Shown: positions 1-11,741 of the stretch, piece after piece
Layout: every line of letters starts with the position of its first letter
Numbering within the stretch: position 1 is the first letter of the stretch
NCBI GenBank assembly: GCA_021399435.1
Contig: JAJTUP010000001.1
Span: forward strand, 1,984,001-2,048,000
Origin: Diaporthe sp. PMI_573
Lineage: Eukaryota; Ascomycota; Sordariomycetes; Diaporthales; Diaporthaceae
Length of the DNA: 64,000 nt
Direction of reading: 5' to 3'
Position numbers and translations under genes: made by a program
Notes under the pieces: generated by a model
What the model was told of the DNA's origin: nothing
Seen by the model: the letters and a program-made list of their open reading frames with translations, nothing else
Databases searched by the model: none

Positions 1-472
1 GGTCTGGCATTCTGGGCATGACGACAGACTCAGTGCCGTTCGTGGGCAGTTTGGATAATCTTCCTGGGCAGTATGTGTGTGCGGGTTTCAACGGGCATGG
101 TAAGAATCATTTCCATCATCCTTGTCAGTGCCAATCACGGCTAATCCACGGATCTAGGAATGGCACGGATTTTCACTTGTGCTCCCGCTGTGGTCAAGCT
201 TATTCAGGGTGCCAACTGGTCTGATACCGGGTTACCGGAGTGCTTTGATGTTACGGAAGAGCGGCTACAGCGACTGTCCCAGGGCTCAATTGAGTCTGTT
301 CTTTGAATCGCATCCGATTTCTCCATGATATCCTGATGACAGCTCAATCTAAAAATATCCAAACATAAACCAATATCCCCAGGTTGCTCTAATTCGTGCT
401 GGAATAGTGTCCCCACCTAGATAACATGATCGAGGATAACTCTGTGCACACTTGCATCCCGCGTGTTCCTTA
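1..472. other. left edge, no gene recognised
   Basis: Only short overlapping frames occur here, none with recognisable protein similarity or plausible splice structure. The stretch probably holds the 3' flank of the minus-strand DUF3176 gene that ends at 473. Confidence 0.5.
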
Positions 473-2971
473 TCAACCCCTGACAGTGGATGACGACCTA
501 CGAGTACCATGATCAACGTTCGCTCTCCCTTGTGGCTCGTCTGATATCCTTGGAGCGCTGTCTTGAAGCGCCGATCCATCTTCGTCCGCAGTGTACTCTT
601 GTTCGTCTCTGAGCATCATCCCGTCCCCATAATCAGATAATATAATCCTTAGCTTCCGGCCCTCTGTTTTCATACCTTCACGTCCTACATCATCTGCATA
701 TCGCAACTTCTCTCTCAGACCGTCACCAACGCCATGAGCCATGATCGCCAGGCAACTATCTCTCCAAGGATTCAACCGGAGCCTCCGCGTCTCGAACATT
801 ATCACTAGACAATAAACACAGCCGGCCAGGGTCGTGGCAACTGGTAAAGCCATGAATGCCCATCGTACTCGGACGTGGAGGACCCATAACAATGTTGCGC
901 CAGTCACAGGCCTCTCGGCATACCCCAGGTTGCGCATCCAGACGGTCATGCTGTCAGCGACGCGGTCAAATGTCTCCATTAGGTTGGAGTGGTTTGTCAG
1001 AGAGATGGCGATCGTTGATTGGTTCCAGAATGAATTCCCCACAAAATTCCATATGTTGACTGCTTCTACTGCCGCGTACCAGGTCATTTGTTCCTGTGTC
1101 AAGGTCTGCTTCATCCAGGACAGGCTGCTCTTGAGTGTGCGGTCTGAAATGTTGAACGTCCTCGCGCTTTCACTTGATAGCCCGTACTGCCTAGCCTCGG
1201 CATCCGTGACAAACAGCTGCAGGTCACTGCGTGGCAGGTTGAGCTGCTGACCAACTTCGTAAGAGAGACCGTAGTCGGTCATCTGGTACCACTGCTGAAC
1301 GCAAGACTCATTAAACCCATGAGGCGCTAAAGATTCCATGTTGCGGTTAATAGAAGACCCGGCCAGTTTGTCTGATAGTTGGCCTTGGTTTACCTGGGGA
1401 TTGTAAAATTTGGTGCAGAATTGCAAACCGCACTCGGTGGCAATAGGCTTGGATGATTCCCATGATACGTTGTTCTCAAGGAACGCCGGATCAGCGTTGA
1501 TGATAGAGAACCCAATGACAAACGTGTTGGAACCAGTGAAAGATATTGTCTCTGATCTGTTTGTCGTTCCTCTCGCGGTCATGACTTTCGTCCCGTCCAT
1601 CGGACGGGACGCAGCCCTCCGAGTCTTTCCGACTGCAGACACCGATCCGTCTTCTCCCAAGTTGGATATGTTAACAAGAGGTAAGGAAAAGGTCGTCATA
1701 TTGCCTTCCATATGTCCGTTGGTAAAGTCCTCTGTGGTCCACTTTGAAGAAACTTTGAGGTATCGAGATACATCTTGACACGAGGCACAGATTGCCAGAG
1801 ATGCAAAAGGTGCCCAAGTGCAGTTGCCAGTTCGACAAGTGTATCCAGGTGTTTGAGGAGTGAGAATACTTAGATTAGAAAAGCCGGCGTAAAGACTGGA
1901 GACCATACCCAGGTCCGGTTGAGAAAGTGAGCCTATATCGCCTGTGTAGATGCAACTTCCATCACTAGACCCAATTGCTCCGAAGGAAGCTCCTTCGGTC
2001 TTTAGGCCCACGTCTAGATTGATAGAAGTGGCTATTGAGGCTCCGTTAGGGTCACTAAGCCTGTCAAGCTGCCCGTACTGTGTGACTATGGCTTGGATGA
2101 ATGGATCGTAGCCTAGAAGCACAATGACGGATAATGCGCCGAGGGAAGCCCAGTGACTATTTATCCCGGCAAACTTTCAGCTTACTCATCTAACCAGGCA
2201 TCTGAGGGGAGTTCATGTAATTTCTGTTGCAACTCACCGGAATTTCAGCCAGTACAGTAGCCTAAAGCTTCCTAGTGGGCCGCGACTTGCACTGTCGAAT
2301 CTGTCGAAGAGATAAAGAGGATCCTGTCGCTTGCGAAACCAGTTCCACTTCTCTTGGGCTATGCAGGACCCGACAGACGAAGCAAGTGACGCTCGGGAGA
2401 TGGTTCCCAAAACGGAGACCACCGTGTTGAGGGAAAAGTAGAATTTCCAGCTAGCCAGCGCCGTGCCATCTTCCACTGCCAGGAGAACAATAATGGCGAC
2501 CAGAGAGCAGACGCTGAGGAAGAGCAGGCAGGTTTCGAACTTCCATTGCCACTTTTGTAACAGACTCCAAGCGGACCTCTTGTCGTCACTGTACTTGGCT
2601 TCCTTTACGTGTGGCGTCGCTGACTGCTTTTGCCTCGCTGCTACCTGTGGTGGATCCACAGGTTCAGAAGCCGTTCTGTCAGTTGAGGTATGAGATGCGT
2701 CGGATGGACTTGGACCCCGCGATGAAATGTTGGATTCATGCGTCGAAAGTATTCTTGACGACACTGCGGAAGCTCTCCTCGGCATGTTACCAGGACTTGG
2801 AGCTTCATAGTCTAGAGTCTGCAGGATCGACACATCGGAGCCTTGATGTTCTTGGTTTCGGGAATTCTGATCAGGAGGATATGAAGAAAGATTACGGTAC
2901 GTGCTATTCATTGTTGTGAGAATCCTGAGCAAGACGGCGCACAGTGCACTGGAAGAAGATTGTGGAGGCAT
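473..2971 (-). CDS. DUF3176 domain membrane protein
   Basis: Two exons, 2971-2238 and 2156-473, with an 81-nt intron (GTGAGT donor, TAG acceptor); the product is about 805 residues. The N-terminal 120 residues are Ser/Pro-rich and probably cytosolic. Hydrophobic segments follow near residues 145-165 and 175-200. The segment WNWFRKRQ..LYLFDRFDSASRGPLGSFRLL and the spliced junction WLKFRHWASLGALSVIVLL are the hallmark of fungal DUF3176 proteins. A long ectodomain with many N-x-S/T sites and cysteine pairs comes next, then a last membrane helix about 100 residues from the C-terminus. The biochemical role of the family is unknown; these are plasma-membrane-like proteins restricted to filamentous fungi. 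The start at 2971 is the first in-frame ATG; a second ATG at 2923 is equally possible. Confidence 0.85.
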
Positions 2972-3311
2972 CCGAGAAGGAAAGGCGAAATCGTGGAGGA
3001 GAGTGGCCTGATATTAAGACACTACAAGTCTGTGCTTTACGACTGCCTCCTCAAGCAGCACACGAGCTGAACTGGTCAGCTGCATGTTAGCGTCATTGTA
3101 CAACAATCGGTTCCATTCCCAGCCATTAGATACGATTCAGCCCCCAATGCGATCAACGGCAAGCCCCCATCAACGAGACATCTTGGATCATTTGTTCAGA
3201 CTTTAATTGACCAGTGTACTGAATTTTGTGGCTTTAGATTGATTTGAGACGCTAGGAATATGACTTCTAAGATCACCCCGCGGGTCTCGAAGTTCTGGGC
3301 AATGTGCCACG
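2972..3311. other. intergenic, nothing recognised
   Basis: This is the upstream flank of the DUF3176 gene. No coding frame or repeat is supported. Confidence 0.5.
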
Positions 3312-3982
3312 TCCTTTTGGAATCCAGGCGCCATGATCGAATGTGAATACGTACCATCGAATTTGTGTCTCATACCAGAGTATGAGGCACTGTGTTGCGT
3401 TTGGGGCAAAAGCACTGCTCCCAAGTAAATGAGGCTGGACGGCAAGCCTCTCCAAATCACGCTGAACCTGCACGACGCTCTGGTTGCACTTCGGCAGCGG
3501 TCCAAGCCACGACGTTTACTAATGGTTGATGCCGTCCGCATCAATGTGCGCGACGTTGACGACCGCAACCGACAGGTACCCTCATGAGCGACATCTACAT
3601 GAATACAAGTATAATCATGATATGGCTTGGAAATGTAGGTGAAGATTCCCATTTGGTCTTCCAGCACCTTGCACGGTTCTGGCAGCATCAGTATGATGTG
3701 TGCTCAAGCCGCTCCAGGCCAACCGACCTCCGCGGCAAGTCCCATCTTAACCCGCCGTGATATCGAGGAGCCACGTCTGCTGCCGTTGAGAGGCCCTGTC
3801 AGCGACCTTGGTTTTTCCGGGCGTGGGTCATCCAGGAAAAAGTCCTCAGTAGAGAATCCACAATCTGCTGCGGGCCAGAATCAGCGACCTGGGAGGAATT
3901 CTTAAGGGGCTCATCGGCCGTCCTATCGGCTCCTCTTCTGAATCCTAGCTTCCTACTAGCTGAGTTCCTAAATCTTCTGTAA
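3312..3982 (+). pseudogene. broken HET (heterokaryon incompatibility) domain gene
   Basis: Pieces of a HET domain follow one another in correct order on the plus strand but in different frames. The first reads GAMIECEY..then YEALCCVWGKSTAPK (3381 on), then an in-frame TAA, then MRLDGKPLQITLNLHDALVA and LLMVDAVRINVRDVDDRNRQV. A one-base shift near 3584 is needed to continue with MSDIYMNTSIIMIWLGNVGE. After a further TGA the frame resumes as RPWFFRAWVIQEKVLSRE and runs to a TAA at 3980. These match the family order YxALSYxWG, NLxxALxxLR, WIDAxCINQ, QVxxMxxIY, WLG, RxWFxRxWVIQE. The usual Trp and Cys of the WIDAICINQ core are replaced by Met and Arg. Intact HET proteins trigger cell death after fusion of unlike strains; this copy cannot encode one. 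Confidence 0.8.
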
Positions 3983-4216
3983 AGAATCCCCCTTGAAGCA
4001 CGGGTTTGTCAATTTCACAAATTGGGCCCTTCGACTAGCTCCACAGTAGTGCTGAAGTATAGTTGGGATTGTCAGGATACGGACCCAAAGGATAGAGTCG
4101 ATGGTATTTTAGGCTTATTCAAACCTGGCCTTGTGAATGTCGATTACACGTTGGATGTCTAAGCAATTTATTGCAGCTTCACGCAGCCGTCGAGGATAGT
4201 GGCAGCACGATACAAC

Positions 4217-5414
4217 TCAAAATATTGCCACGCCGTTAGGGGGGCTAGCAACGCCACCAGGAACCTGTTTTGACTTGTTAGTGTAGCCCCCAAACTTCGA
4301 AAGCAGATCCCGGATGGCAAGGACCACTTACATTCAGGGGCACGCTGCTGAAGAAGAACGTGTACTTTTTCAGTTGTGCCGCAGTCTCAGCCAACTTTTT
4401 CAGATCAAACAGCTCGCCTATCGGCATGCCCCACCCACCGAGCAGCCACTCGTGCAGCAAGAACGTTGTGTTCACAAAAGGCGTGATCTCGAACGCCACC
4501 ATGTCGCTCGCGACAGCCGCAAATTCCCTTTCCCAGATCCACTTCAGGGTTGCCTCCTCCGACTTGACGCCCATCGCCAGCAGGGGGTTCGAGCCCGTGT
4601 AATTGTTCTGGGCGTCCTGGGTCAGCTCCTCTAGCCTGGTCGTGAAGTTGGACCGGATGAAGAGGATGTCGCCCGGTTTGAACGTCACGTTCTGCTCGGC
4701 CACGATGGCGTCTAGGTCGGCGGCCGTGATCTCGGTTGTGGTGAAGACATCGTACGTCTTGCCCTGGCTTGCCATCCACGCCGCGTAATCAAGCAGCACG
4801 CCCCGGCCGACAATGCCTCCGCTCTCGACCCAGTTCTGAATACCATTTACTAGGCTCCCCGGCTCGTGAATCTGTTGCTGGGTCACCCCATTGTAAAACA
4901 CACGGGCTGATTGGTACCCTACAGTAATTTTCCAAAACTTATGTGTCAGCCTTTCGGACGTCCCAGGGACGTGCCGCTTAGAGAGCTGGCAACATCAGAT
5001 GGACCCGCACATTCTGCTTACCGTAGTGTCGAAGCCCGTCCCATTGGCTCGAATCCTGGGTATTAAAGTTGATGATGTCGTCGTTGACAGTCCGGGGCGA
5101 TTTATCGACAACTGGGAGTTAGGTCAGACGATGAAAAGTCTTGCATATCACGCAGTTCCAGGGACACCGTTTCACTCACACGTGTGGTTGAAAGCCTGAC
5201 GCTGAAATGGCGGAACCATTGGGGTATCGAGTGACCAGTCCGTTGTGACTCGGATCCCATGTTCTATCTCTGCTATGGCGGCCTTTGTCGTTTCAGCCGT
5301 CAGGCGGTTGATTGTCCCCAGCTGGTTGCCGAGGCCAAATAGGCCCCAGGCGTTCCCTATTGGGCCGGATGCATTGAGCGGCAATGAAGAGAAAGGAGGG
5401 GTGACGACGGCCAT
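4217..5414 (-). CDS. cyclase family protein (PF04199-like)
   Basis: Four exons were reconstructed: 5414-5180, 5111-5022, 4918-4332 and 4264-4217, giving about 319 residues, the normal size for fungal members of the putative cyclase/kynurenine-formamidase-like family. Family marks are WGLFGLGNQLGTINRLT near the start, SLDTPMVPP, the junction-spanning block VNDDIINFNTQDSSQWDGLR followed by HYGYQSARVFYNGVT, RGVLLDYAAWM, LDAIVAEQNVTFKPGDILFI, and a C-terminal VPGGVASPPNGVAIF made only after splicing of the last intron. This subgroup lacks the HxGTHxDxPxH zinc motif of true kynurenine formamidases and has SSQWDGLRHYG in its place. The substrate is unknown; related fungal genes are often accessory or lie near secondary-metabolism genes. 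No signal peptide is evident. Confidence 0.88.
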
Positions 5415-7430
5415 GGCTTAAATTTTAATTTGAATCATTCAACAGCCAGCAAGCTCTTCGAATTACTCCTGGAAAGCTGTGTCAGCGTTACAGCACAACA
5501 GCGGCTGTCTTTTAAACAATGTGGGTTTGAGGTAGGATTTATCGGTAATAAATATTAGCAGTGAGACAACGAGAGCATTTGTAGTTTGTTCAAGAGAGTG
5601 CCTTGATTATTATGTACGGTAAAGGGATGGCGTTGCAGATTAAGACTTATTCACAACGGCCCCGGCACTTTGACATGCCCGCAGAATTGCCTAGAATAAC
5701 ACTGAGAGGTTGATTGGCTCGACATAATTTTACCAAAGATGTTCCTGAAGCTTATCGACAACAAAGTTTAATTATCAACCATGCTCCGCACGAATTACTA
5801 CCGATTGATGCTACTTTATTCCCAATCCAGACGGTACCAATTTGTAAGCATTGAATAGCAGCCGGCTCCAAATTACTGACGTCTTGGCCCGGGCCACTTA
5901 GCATGGAGATCAAATGCTCGGGTCGGGACAGATAGCCAGAGGGGAAGGGGGAGCGTGTTAGACTCGGACGATCATACTATTCACGTAACAGGTACAACTG
6001 GGAATTAAGTCACCTTGGCTGTCTTGTGATATACTCAAGACAGTGCTTCTATACCGTCCGTGGATGTATCACTTGGCTGGCAGCAGCGTGAAGGGAGGCA
6101 TTTTTGGAGTGGCACTGACTATCGTGGATACTTATATAGCACAATAACATATCACCGTTTACTTAGATCGTACCGTGGTTTGTTTTGAAAGTTCTTCGAG
6201 GTCACCCCACACTGCCACATGTCCATTCGTGCAAAACATGTTGCGCCAGAAACAAGGGTCGGCCAGGAATGGATGGCCATAGAAGAGAGCTGCAGACCTG
6301 TGACCGCGGATTTAAAGTGGTTGCCCAGCTCGGTTGGTCTGAGAGAATCCATGCCGAGGTCAACCAGCCAGCTGTCTACAGATCCATCAGGTATTTAGGT
6401 CGTCAGCGACGAAGTCAGATAACACGTGACGGAGGCTTATCTCGAACGAGGCAAGGGTCCGTAATGGCTTCGACTGCGCAGCTGTCCAATGGCAGACGAT
6501 TGATGATACTCCAACCATTATGTCAAATTCCAAGGCAGAGACTTGCCAATTCCATTGCAAAGATGCACGTGCTGCTGCCGCTAAGGAAAGAGCGGGTTTG
6601 ATACCGAGCAAGGAGAGTGATGTGGTCACTCCGTGGCCGCAACAATTTCGGAGCAGCCATGTTATAGGAGCAGCCTCGTGCATTTTGTGCCTCCTTCCCC
6701 CCGCCGATCGCAGCACGAGGATTCCGATAGAGAAGGGCAGTTGAACTTGATGATGGCCTCGAGGAAAGAATTGGTTTCTTGTCGAAGTGATGTGTCTGGG
6801 AGGAGCTCCAGCAAATTGAACCACACGGCGACCGCGAGACACGCCCTAGTGCAGGATCTAAAGAATGATGCTTTCCGTTGGCTATCTGAGTTAGTAAACG
6901 GCTTGAAGATAGTTCGTATATTTTCATGCAAAGAGAAAGATGGTCGGAGAACTTGACGGTATTAGGGGTTTCGGGTGTGCCGATCTTGCCACTCGATGGC
7001 ACAATACTGCCCACTTCTCAACCACCACTTAGCATCGGCATGACGGCACTCGGGTCATCAAAGGGGAGAATGGGTGCGGGAAAACGGTTCAGGTTTTCCA
7101 GCCAGTAGCTTGTTATTGTGAACACGAAACGTACGACCAGCAGGCTCAGGCACAAGGTGCGTATCGGGCCCAGAATCCCCACAGGCCGATATGCTTGGGG
7201 CCCAGGTGCGAGCAGGCCGGCAAGGTAGGAACGAGCGAGAACTGTCAATTGGTCCAAAGGTACACCAACTCCGAGGTCCTCGATAACCATGTGAGGGCTG
7301 GGATGCCTTGAGATGTCCAACCGGCGGGAGTTGTCTGTGGCCCAGGGCGAGCACGGGCTTGATCAGGCCTACCATACTGACTAATCCCGAATCTTTCCGC
7401 ATTATGCTGAGTACCACAGTATATAGCCCT
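5415..7430. other. gene-free stretch with degraded frames
   Basis: About 2 kb without a supportable gene. Minus-strand frames at 6387-7417 contain short hydrophobic stretches (for example around 7100-7200) but have no recognisable domain and are interrupted by stops. A decayed gene is possible; I cannot name it. Confidence 0.4.
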
Positions 7431-7439
7431 GGCCTGTTT

Positions 7440-7740
7440 GAGAAGAGATCAATATAGCCATATTAATTATACTTACCACTGATTATATTTTTAAATAAGC
7501 TATTTCTATTAGTATAAATAATTATAACTATACTTGTTTTCTAAAAGAAAAAGAAAACTAAATCTTATAATTCTTTTAAAAAATATTTTTTTAGTTGGAT
7601 AATTATGATATAAATTTCATTATAAGGCTATAAATTATCAAAGTTTGTTTTATCTATTTCCTGGTTACTTCTGCTATGATGAATTTCATGCCCCAGTTTT
7701 GTTAAGGATTAATCCCAACCTCTTAACATCTAAACTAACA
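7440..7740. other. AT-rich block
   Basis: A sharp drop in GC content, with runs of A/T, TAATTATA-like words and no coding frame, between two stretches of ordinary composition. Such islands are common where repeats have been mutated by RIP in ascomycetes, but no parent element can be recognised. Confidence 0.5.
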
Positions 7741-7976
7741 CTATTGATTCCCACCGCCATCCTTCGGTGCGCCCCTTTGCGGGATATCCACAAAAAGCTT
7801 CCCAACCACTTATGAACCTGGCTCGCCGCCGCCCCCTCGCAATTTGCACCCATCCCACTCCTTCAAGGTGGGCAGGCCCACCCTTATCCTGGGTATTTTT
7901 ACATGTAAAGACCACTGCATTTGCAACGTAACCATGGATCGATACCTTGACACCCGAGTAGCAAAATTTCCTGACG

Positions 7977-9694
7977 ATGAATAGATCCTCTTGTTTCTCG
8001 TTTCGGCGCTTGCAGATGGAGGTCCTTGTCGCTGTGAGCGCCTGGGCACTCTCTTCTGTCTGTCAGGGTCTTCCCCAGGACAGCGGGATACGCAGTCTGC
8101 TCTGCAATCGAGGGCTTCTTGGCTTCGATCTATCGCCGTTGGTACCCAAACTCTCGGCCGCCGCGAGCGTGATCTATCCAAATGACACCACGGCTTTCGA
8201 CTTGGCGACATCTCGGTGGTCGTCATATGAGACTCCGACCATCAGCGTCGTTGTTGTTCCCGGCACTGAGAACGACGTTGCAGAGACGGTATATGGTTTT
8301 GAAATCTTAGCTTGATCTATCGGCACAATGGCTTACCATCTCACAGGTGAAATTCGCGGCCGAGTTTAACATACCATTCCTTGCCGCCAATGGCGGGCAT
8401 GGGGCAATCAGCACGGTGGGGAGGATGCAGAGCGGGATCGAGATCTGGATGAACCAGCTTCAGAGTGTGGAGATTGCAGAGGACGGGGAAACGGCCACGA
8501 TTGGTGGCGGTGCATTGTCCACGAACGTCACACAAGCTCTCTGGGCCGCCGGGAAACAGACAGGTGAGTAAATCATATGAAAAGGGCATAAGTTCTATCT
8601 TTGACCTGAAATAGTTACCGGAGCATGTGAGTGTACAAGCATCCTCGGCCCGGGGCTTGGAGGAGGCCACGGGTGGCTGCAGGGGCGCCACGGCCTAGTT
8701 TCCGATCAGTTCATTTCGATGAACATTGTTCTCGCCGATGGGACCTTGACAACTATCGACAGCTCGTCTGACCTATGGTGGGCTATGCAAGGAGCTGGTC
8801 ACAACTTCGGCATAGTGACTTCGGTCACTTCCAAGATCTACGACATCGAATATCCCGACTGGGCCTACAAATCCTATGTTTTCACTGGCGACAAGTTCAC
8901 TGACGTCTACAACAACGTCAATCAACATCTCTTTATGAATGGAAGTCCGCCAGTGGACATCGCCAATTACGCGTTTCTATACAATGATCCAACCACCAGT
9001 GACGAGGTCAGTAGTATGCTTCCAGCCGATCTGAGTCATTTATGCTAACGCGGCCAAGCCTCTTCTCATGTTCTACATCCTCCAGGAGGGAGTCGCAAAT
9101 GTGGACTCACAGTACACTACGCCTTTTGATGAACTCGGACCCACGATAACCAATGCCGCCTCCGGCAGCTACACCGAAATCCCAACTTGGACCGCTATGA
9201 GCCTGGACGACATTGTTTGTCAGGACGCAGGGACTGCTGGCTTAAGGTTCCCAGTCGATCTCCTAGAGTATAACGTCACTGCGCTGCAAAATGCCTACGA
9301 CATCTTCGCCACCGCCACTCGGGAAACACCCGCGCTCAATGGGTCGATCTTCTTGTTCGAGGGATATGCCCTCCAAGGCGTACAGTCCGTACCTCACGAG
9401 TCGACTGCGGTCAGCTACCGAGGGGACCGCCTGCTCGTGGCGCCTGTCTTGGTCTTTGAGCCAGATGGAGGCGCCCTTGACGCCAAGGCTATCTCGGTCG
9501 GGCAGGAGATTCGCGACGCCATCCGCGAGGGTACCGGCCAGGACGAGTTCCACGCGTATGTCAACTACGCCTTCGGCACGGAGACCAACCAGGAAATGTA
9601 CGGCTACGAGCAGTGGCGGCAGGACAGGCTGTTGGCACTCAAGAACAAGTATGATCCGCAACGGAGGTTCAGCTTCTATGCGCCTATAGCTTAG
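7977..9694 (+). CDS. secreted FAD-linked oxidoreductase, berberine-bridge type
   Basis: Four exons, 7977-8288, 8347-8563, 8615-9006 and 9059-9694, encode about 518 residues. The N-terminus has a hydrophobic stretch (EVLVAVSAWALSSV) consistent with a signal peptide. The FAD-binding domain shows ISVVVVPGTENDVAETV, then FNIPFLAANGGHGAIS, where the His is the usual covalent flavin ligand, then TVTGACECTSILGPGLGGGH, where a Cys lies in the position of the second covalent attachment, and LVSDQFISMNIVLADGT. The C-terminal BBE segment is YGYEQWRQDRLLALKNKYDP followed by a FSFYAPI ending. These enzymes oxidise alcohols, sugars or alkaloid- and polyketide-type substrates with release of hydrogen peroxide; the substrate here is unknown. 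The nearest neighbours are a cyclase-family gene upstream and a PTH11-like gene downstream. Confidence 0.9.
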
Positions 9695-11320
9695 GCATCG
9701 ATCAAGATGTTGTCTCGCTTAAATACTGCGCTTTGGGCAGCTGGAAGGCCCATTAACTTGTGGTTCGCTTCCAGACTTGTCAATGCACATTTCGCCTGGT
9801 TCTAGCCACATGAAACTCTTCACTCGAAGGATTCGGCACGCTCTGGTGTGCCGGGTCTCATTTCCAAGGTTGCTCGCCCAGTATTTTCCCTTTTATTACC
9901 AGCCATCGAATCCATCATGTGAAACGAGACTTTGGACCAGACGTTCACAGCAGCTCGTGCACCTGTTCAGATGCCGTGCTCGAGCTCAGGCGTGGTGATG
10001 GACATGGGAGCTTTCGGGGATGACCTCACTCATCATGCACTGCTCGCAGATCAATGCCATCGTTGATTCCTCGTGCAGAGTTGCGCCGAATGTGGTGGGC
10101 ATGATTAATTATTCGTATTACATGTCATGTTGCACGCATTTGCCCCTCTCAAGGATCCACCCTTGACCTATTCAAACAGCCAATGATGCTGGGGTCCAAG
10201 GGGGTGAGGGTCCTGTAAGTCCCTTTCAAGACGACTATGCCGTGCTGTGCCGCCAACCTGCATTTTTCTCGCAGAAGAGGCGGCAGATGGGAAGTCTCTC
10301 CCGGAGATGGCTGGATTTTAACTTTTCACAACCTTGACGACCCGCGCGTCCCCAGCCGGCGAAGCGCTGTTGGTGGCATGTTCGGGGAAATGCTGCCTTG
10401 TACAGAACAGCTCTTTCAACTTCTAACATTCCAGCCCCTTGGCCTAGCTCGGCCTGGTGCATAGGAGTGCCTGGAGGACAACCCACAACGGGAGACAAGA
10501 CAGTACCTGGCTGCTGTTATTCCCTTGGCAAACGATCCAACCTTGCAATTCTCGTCCTGGCTTTGGAAAGCACGCCAAATGTTCACTATCCACGGCTTTG
10601 TGAGCATGGAAGAAGGACTTTCCACGGCCCAGAATCTCGTACCGAGTCGCCTTCAAACAAATATCTGTTGGAGAACTCGGCCACAATGTAAGGCACTGCT
10701 CATCAAGAACTGGCCGCACATCAGAGGTAAAGAAGCACTGGACTGGACTGGTTTGGGACGTCAAAATTGAGATCTGAGTAAGATGCAGTCCCCGGACTCA
10801 GTCCGTAGACTACTCCATCCGGAAAAGGTGCCGTGCGTATTTTGCCCAACACCACCGGGCCAGGGAGAAGATAGACAGGGCCATGGGGCGCGGAAAGTCC
10901 GGGATGAACCCGTACTGTGACTCGTCAGTTCGGCCAAGACATCCCATGACATTCCAAACGAGTATGCAATCTTCGTTTGTGCCTCGACAAATCCTTGCAC
11001 GCGCACTGGGCGCCCTGTACGGAGTATATGTAGAGCCGTGGAGCCCGGTTGAGGGGGGTACCGGTCTGCAGGGTTGGGGAGCGCCATGTTGCAATTGTGA
11101 CCAGTTCCGTTTGCATCCCGCAGGAGGATCCAGTAGTGAATATATATCATGACTCGTGCCACTTGCCATGGGTAGTTCGGGGGCTGTTGTGTACCTCACA
11201 CTCCCAGATAGGTTAAGGTCTGATAATCTGTTGCCTTCCAGTTTTCTCTCCAAAAATAGCAGGAATTGCCTTACTTAATATAATAGCGATTCTGAAACTA
11301 TGACAGGCTGTAGAACTTCC
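9695..11320. other. gene-free stretch
   Basis: Several overlapping short frames on both strands, none with family similarity or consistent splice sites. It probably holds the 3' flank of the oxidoreductase gene and unassigned intergenic DNA. Confidence 0.45.
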
Positions 11321-11329
11321 AGATGATTT

Positions 11330-11520
11330 TCTCTCTATATTTTGTCTTAAGGTAAACATATTACCAAAATTAAAGTGTAAAAGAATAACATTTTACATTA
11401 TATAAAATATAAATTACACTTACTATCAAACTATATCAAATAGTACTAAGTCTCTACCTATAAAATAATAGATACTTATTTAGAAGATACTTATAGAATG
11501 ATGCTGAACATTCACGTGGA
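11330..11520. other. AT-rich block
   Basis: A short, strongly AT-rich island with no coding potential, resembling the one at 7440-7740 in composition. It sits a few hundred bases upstream of the PTH11-like gene. Confidence 0.45.
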
Positions 11521-11741
11521 GTCCTTAATAAGATGTTCCCATAATGAGGGTTACCTCACCTGAGCCACCTAATCTGAGCCACATTGGGCCCAACAAGGGC
11601 CCTTGCCAGAAATGTGTAACTGCTTTCAGCTGATAGCGCAGAATCTCCATTTGAATGGCCTGGAAGTTCGACCTGAATCTTTAGATCTCAAATTCCTCGA
11701 ATGTATCCAAGTGCACAAAATCGAATACCGGAGTCGACAAA

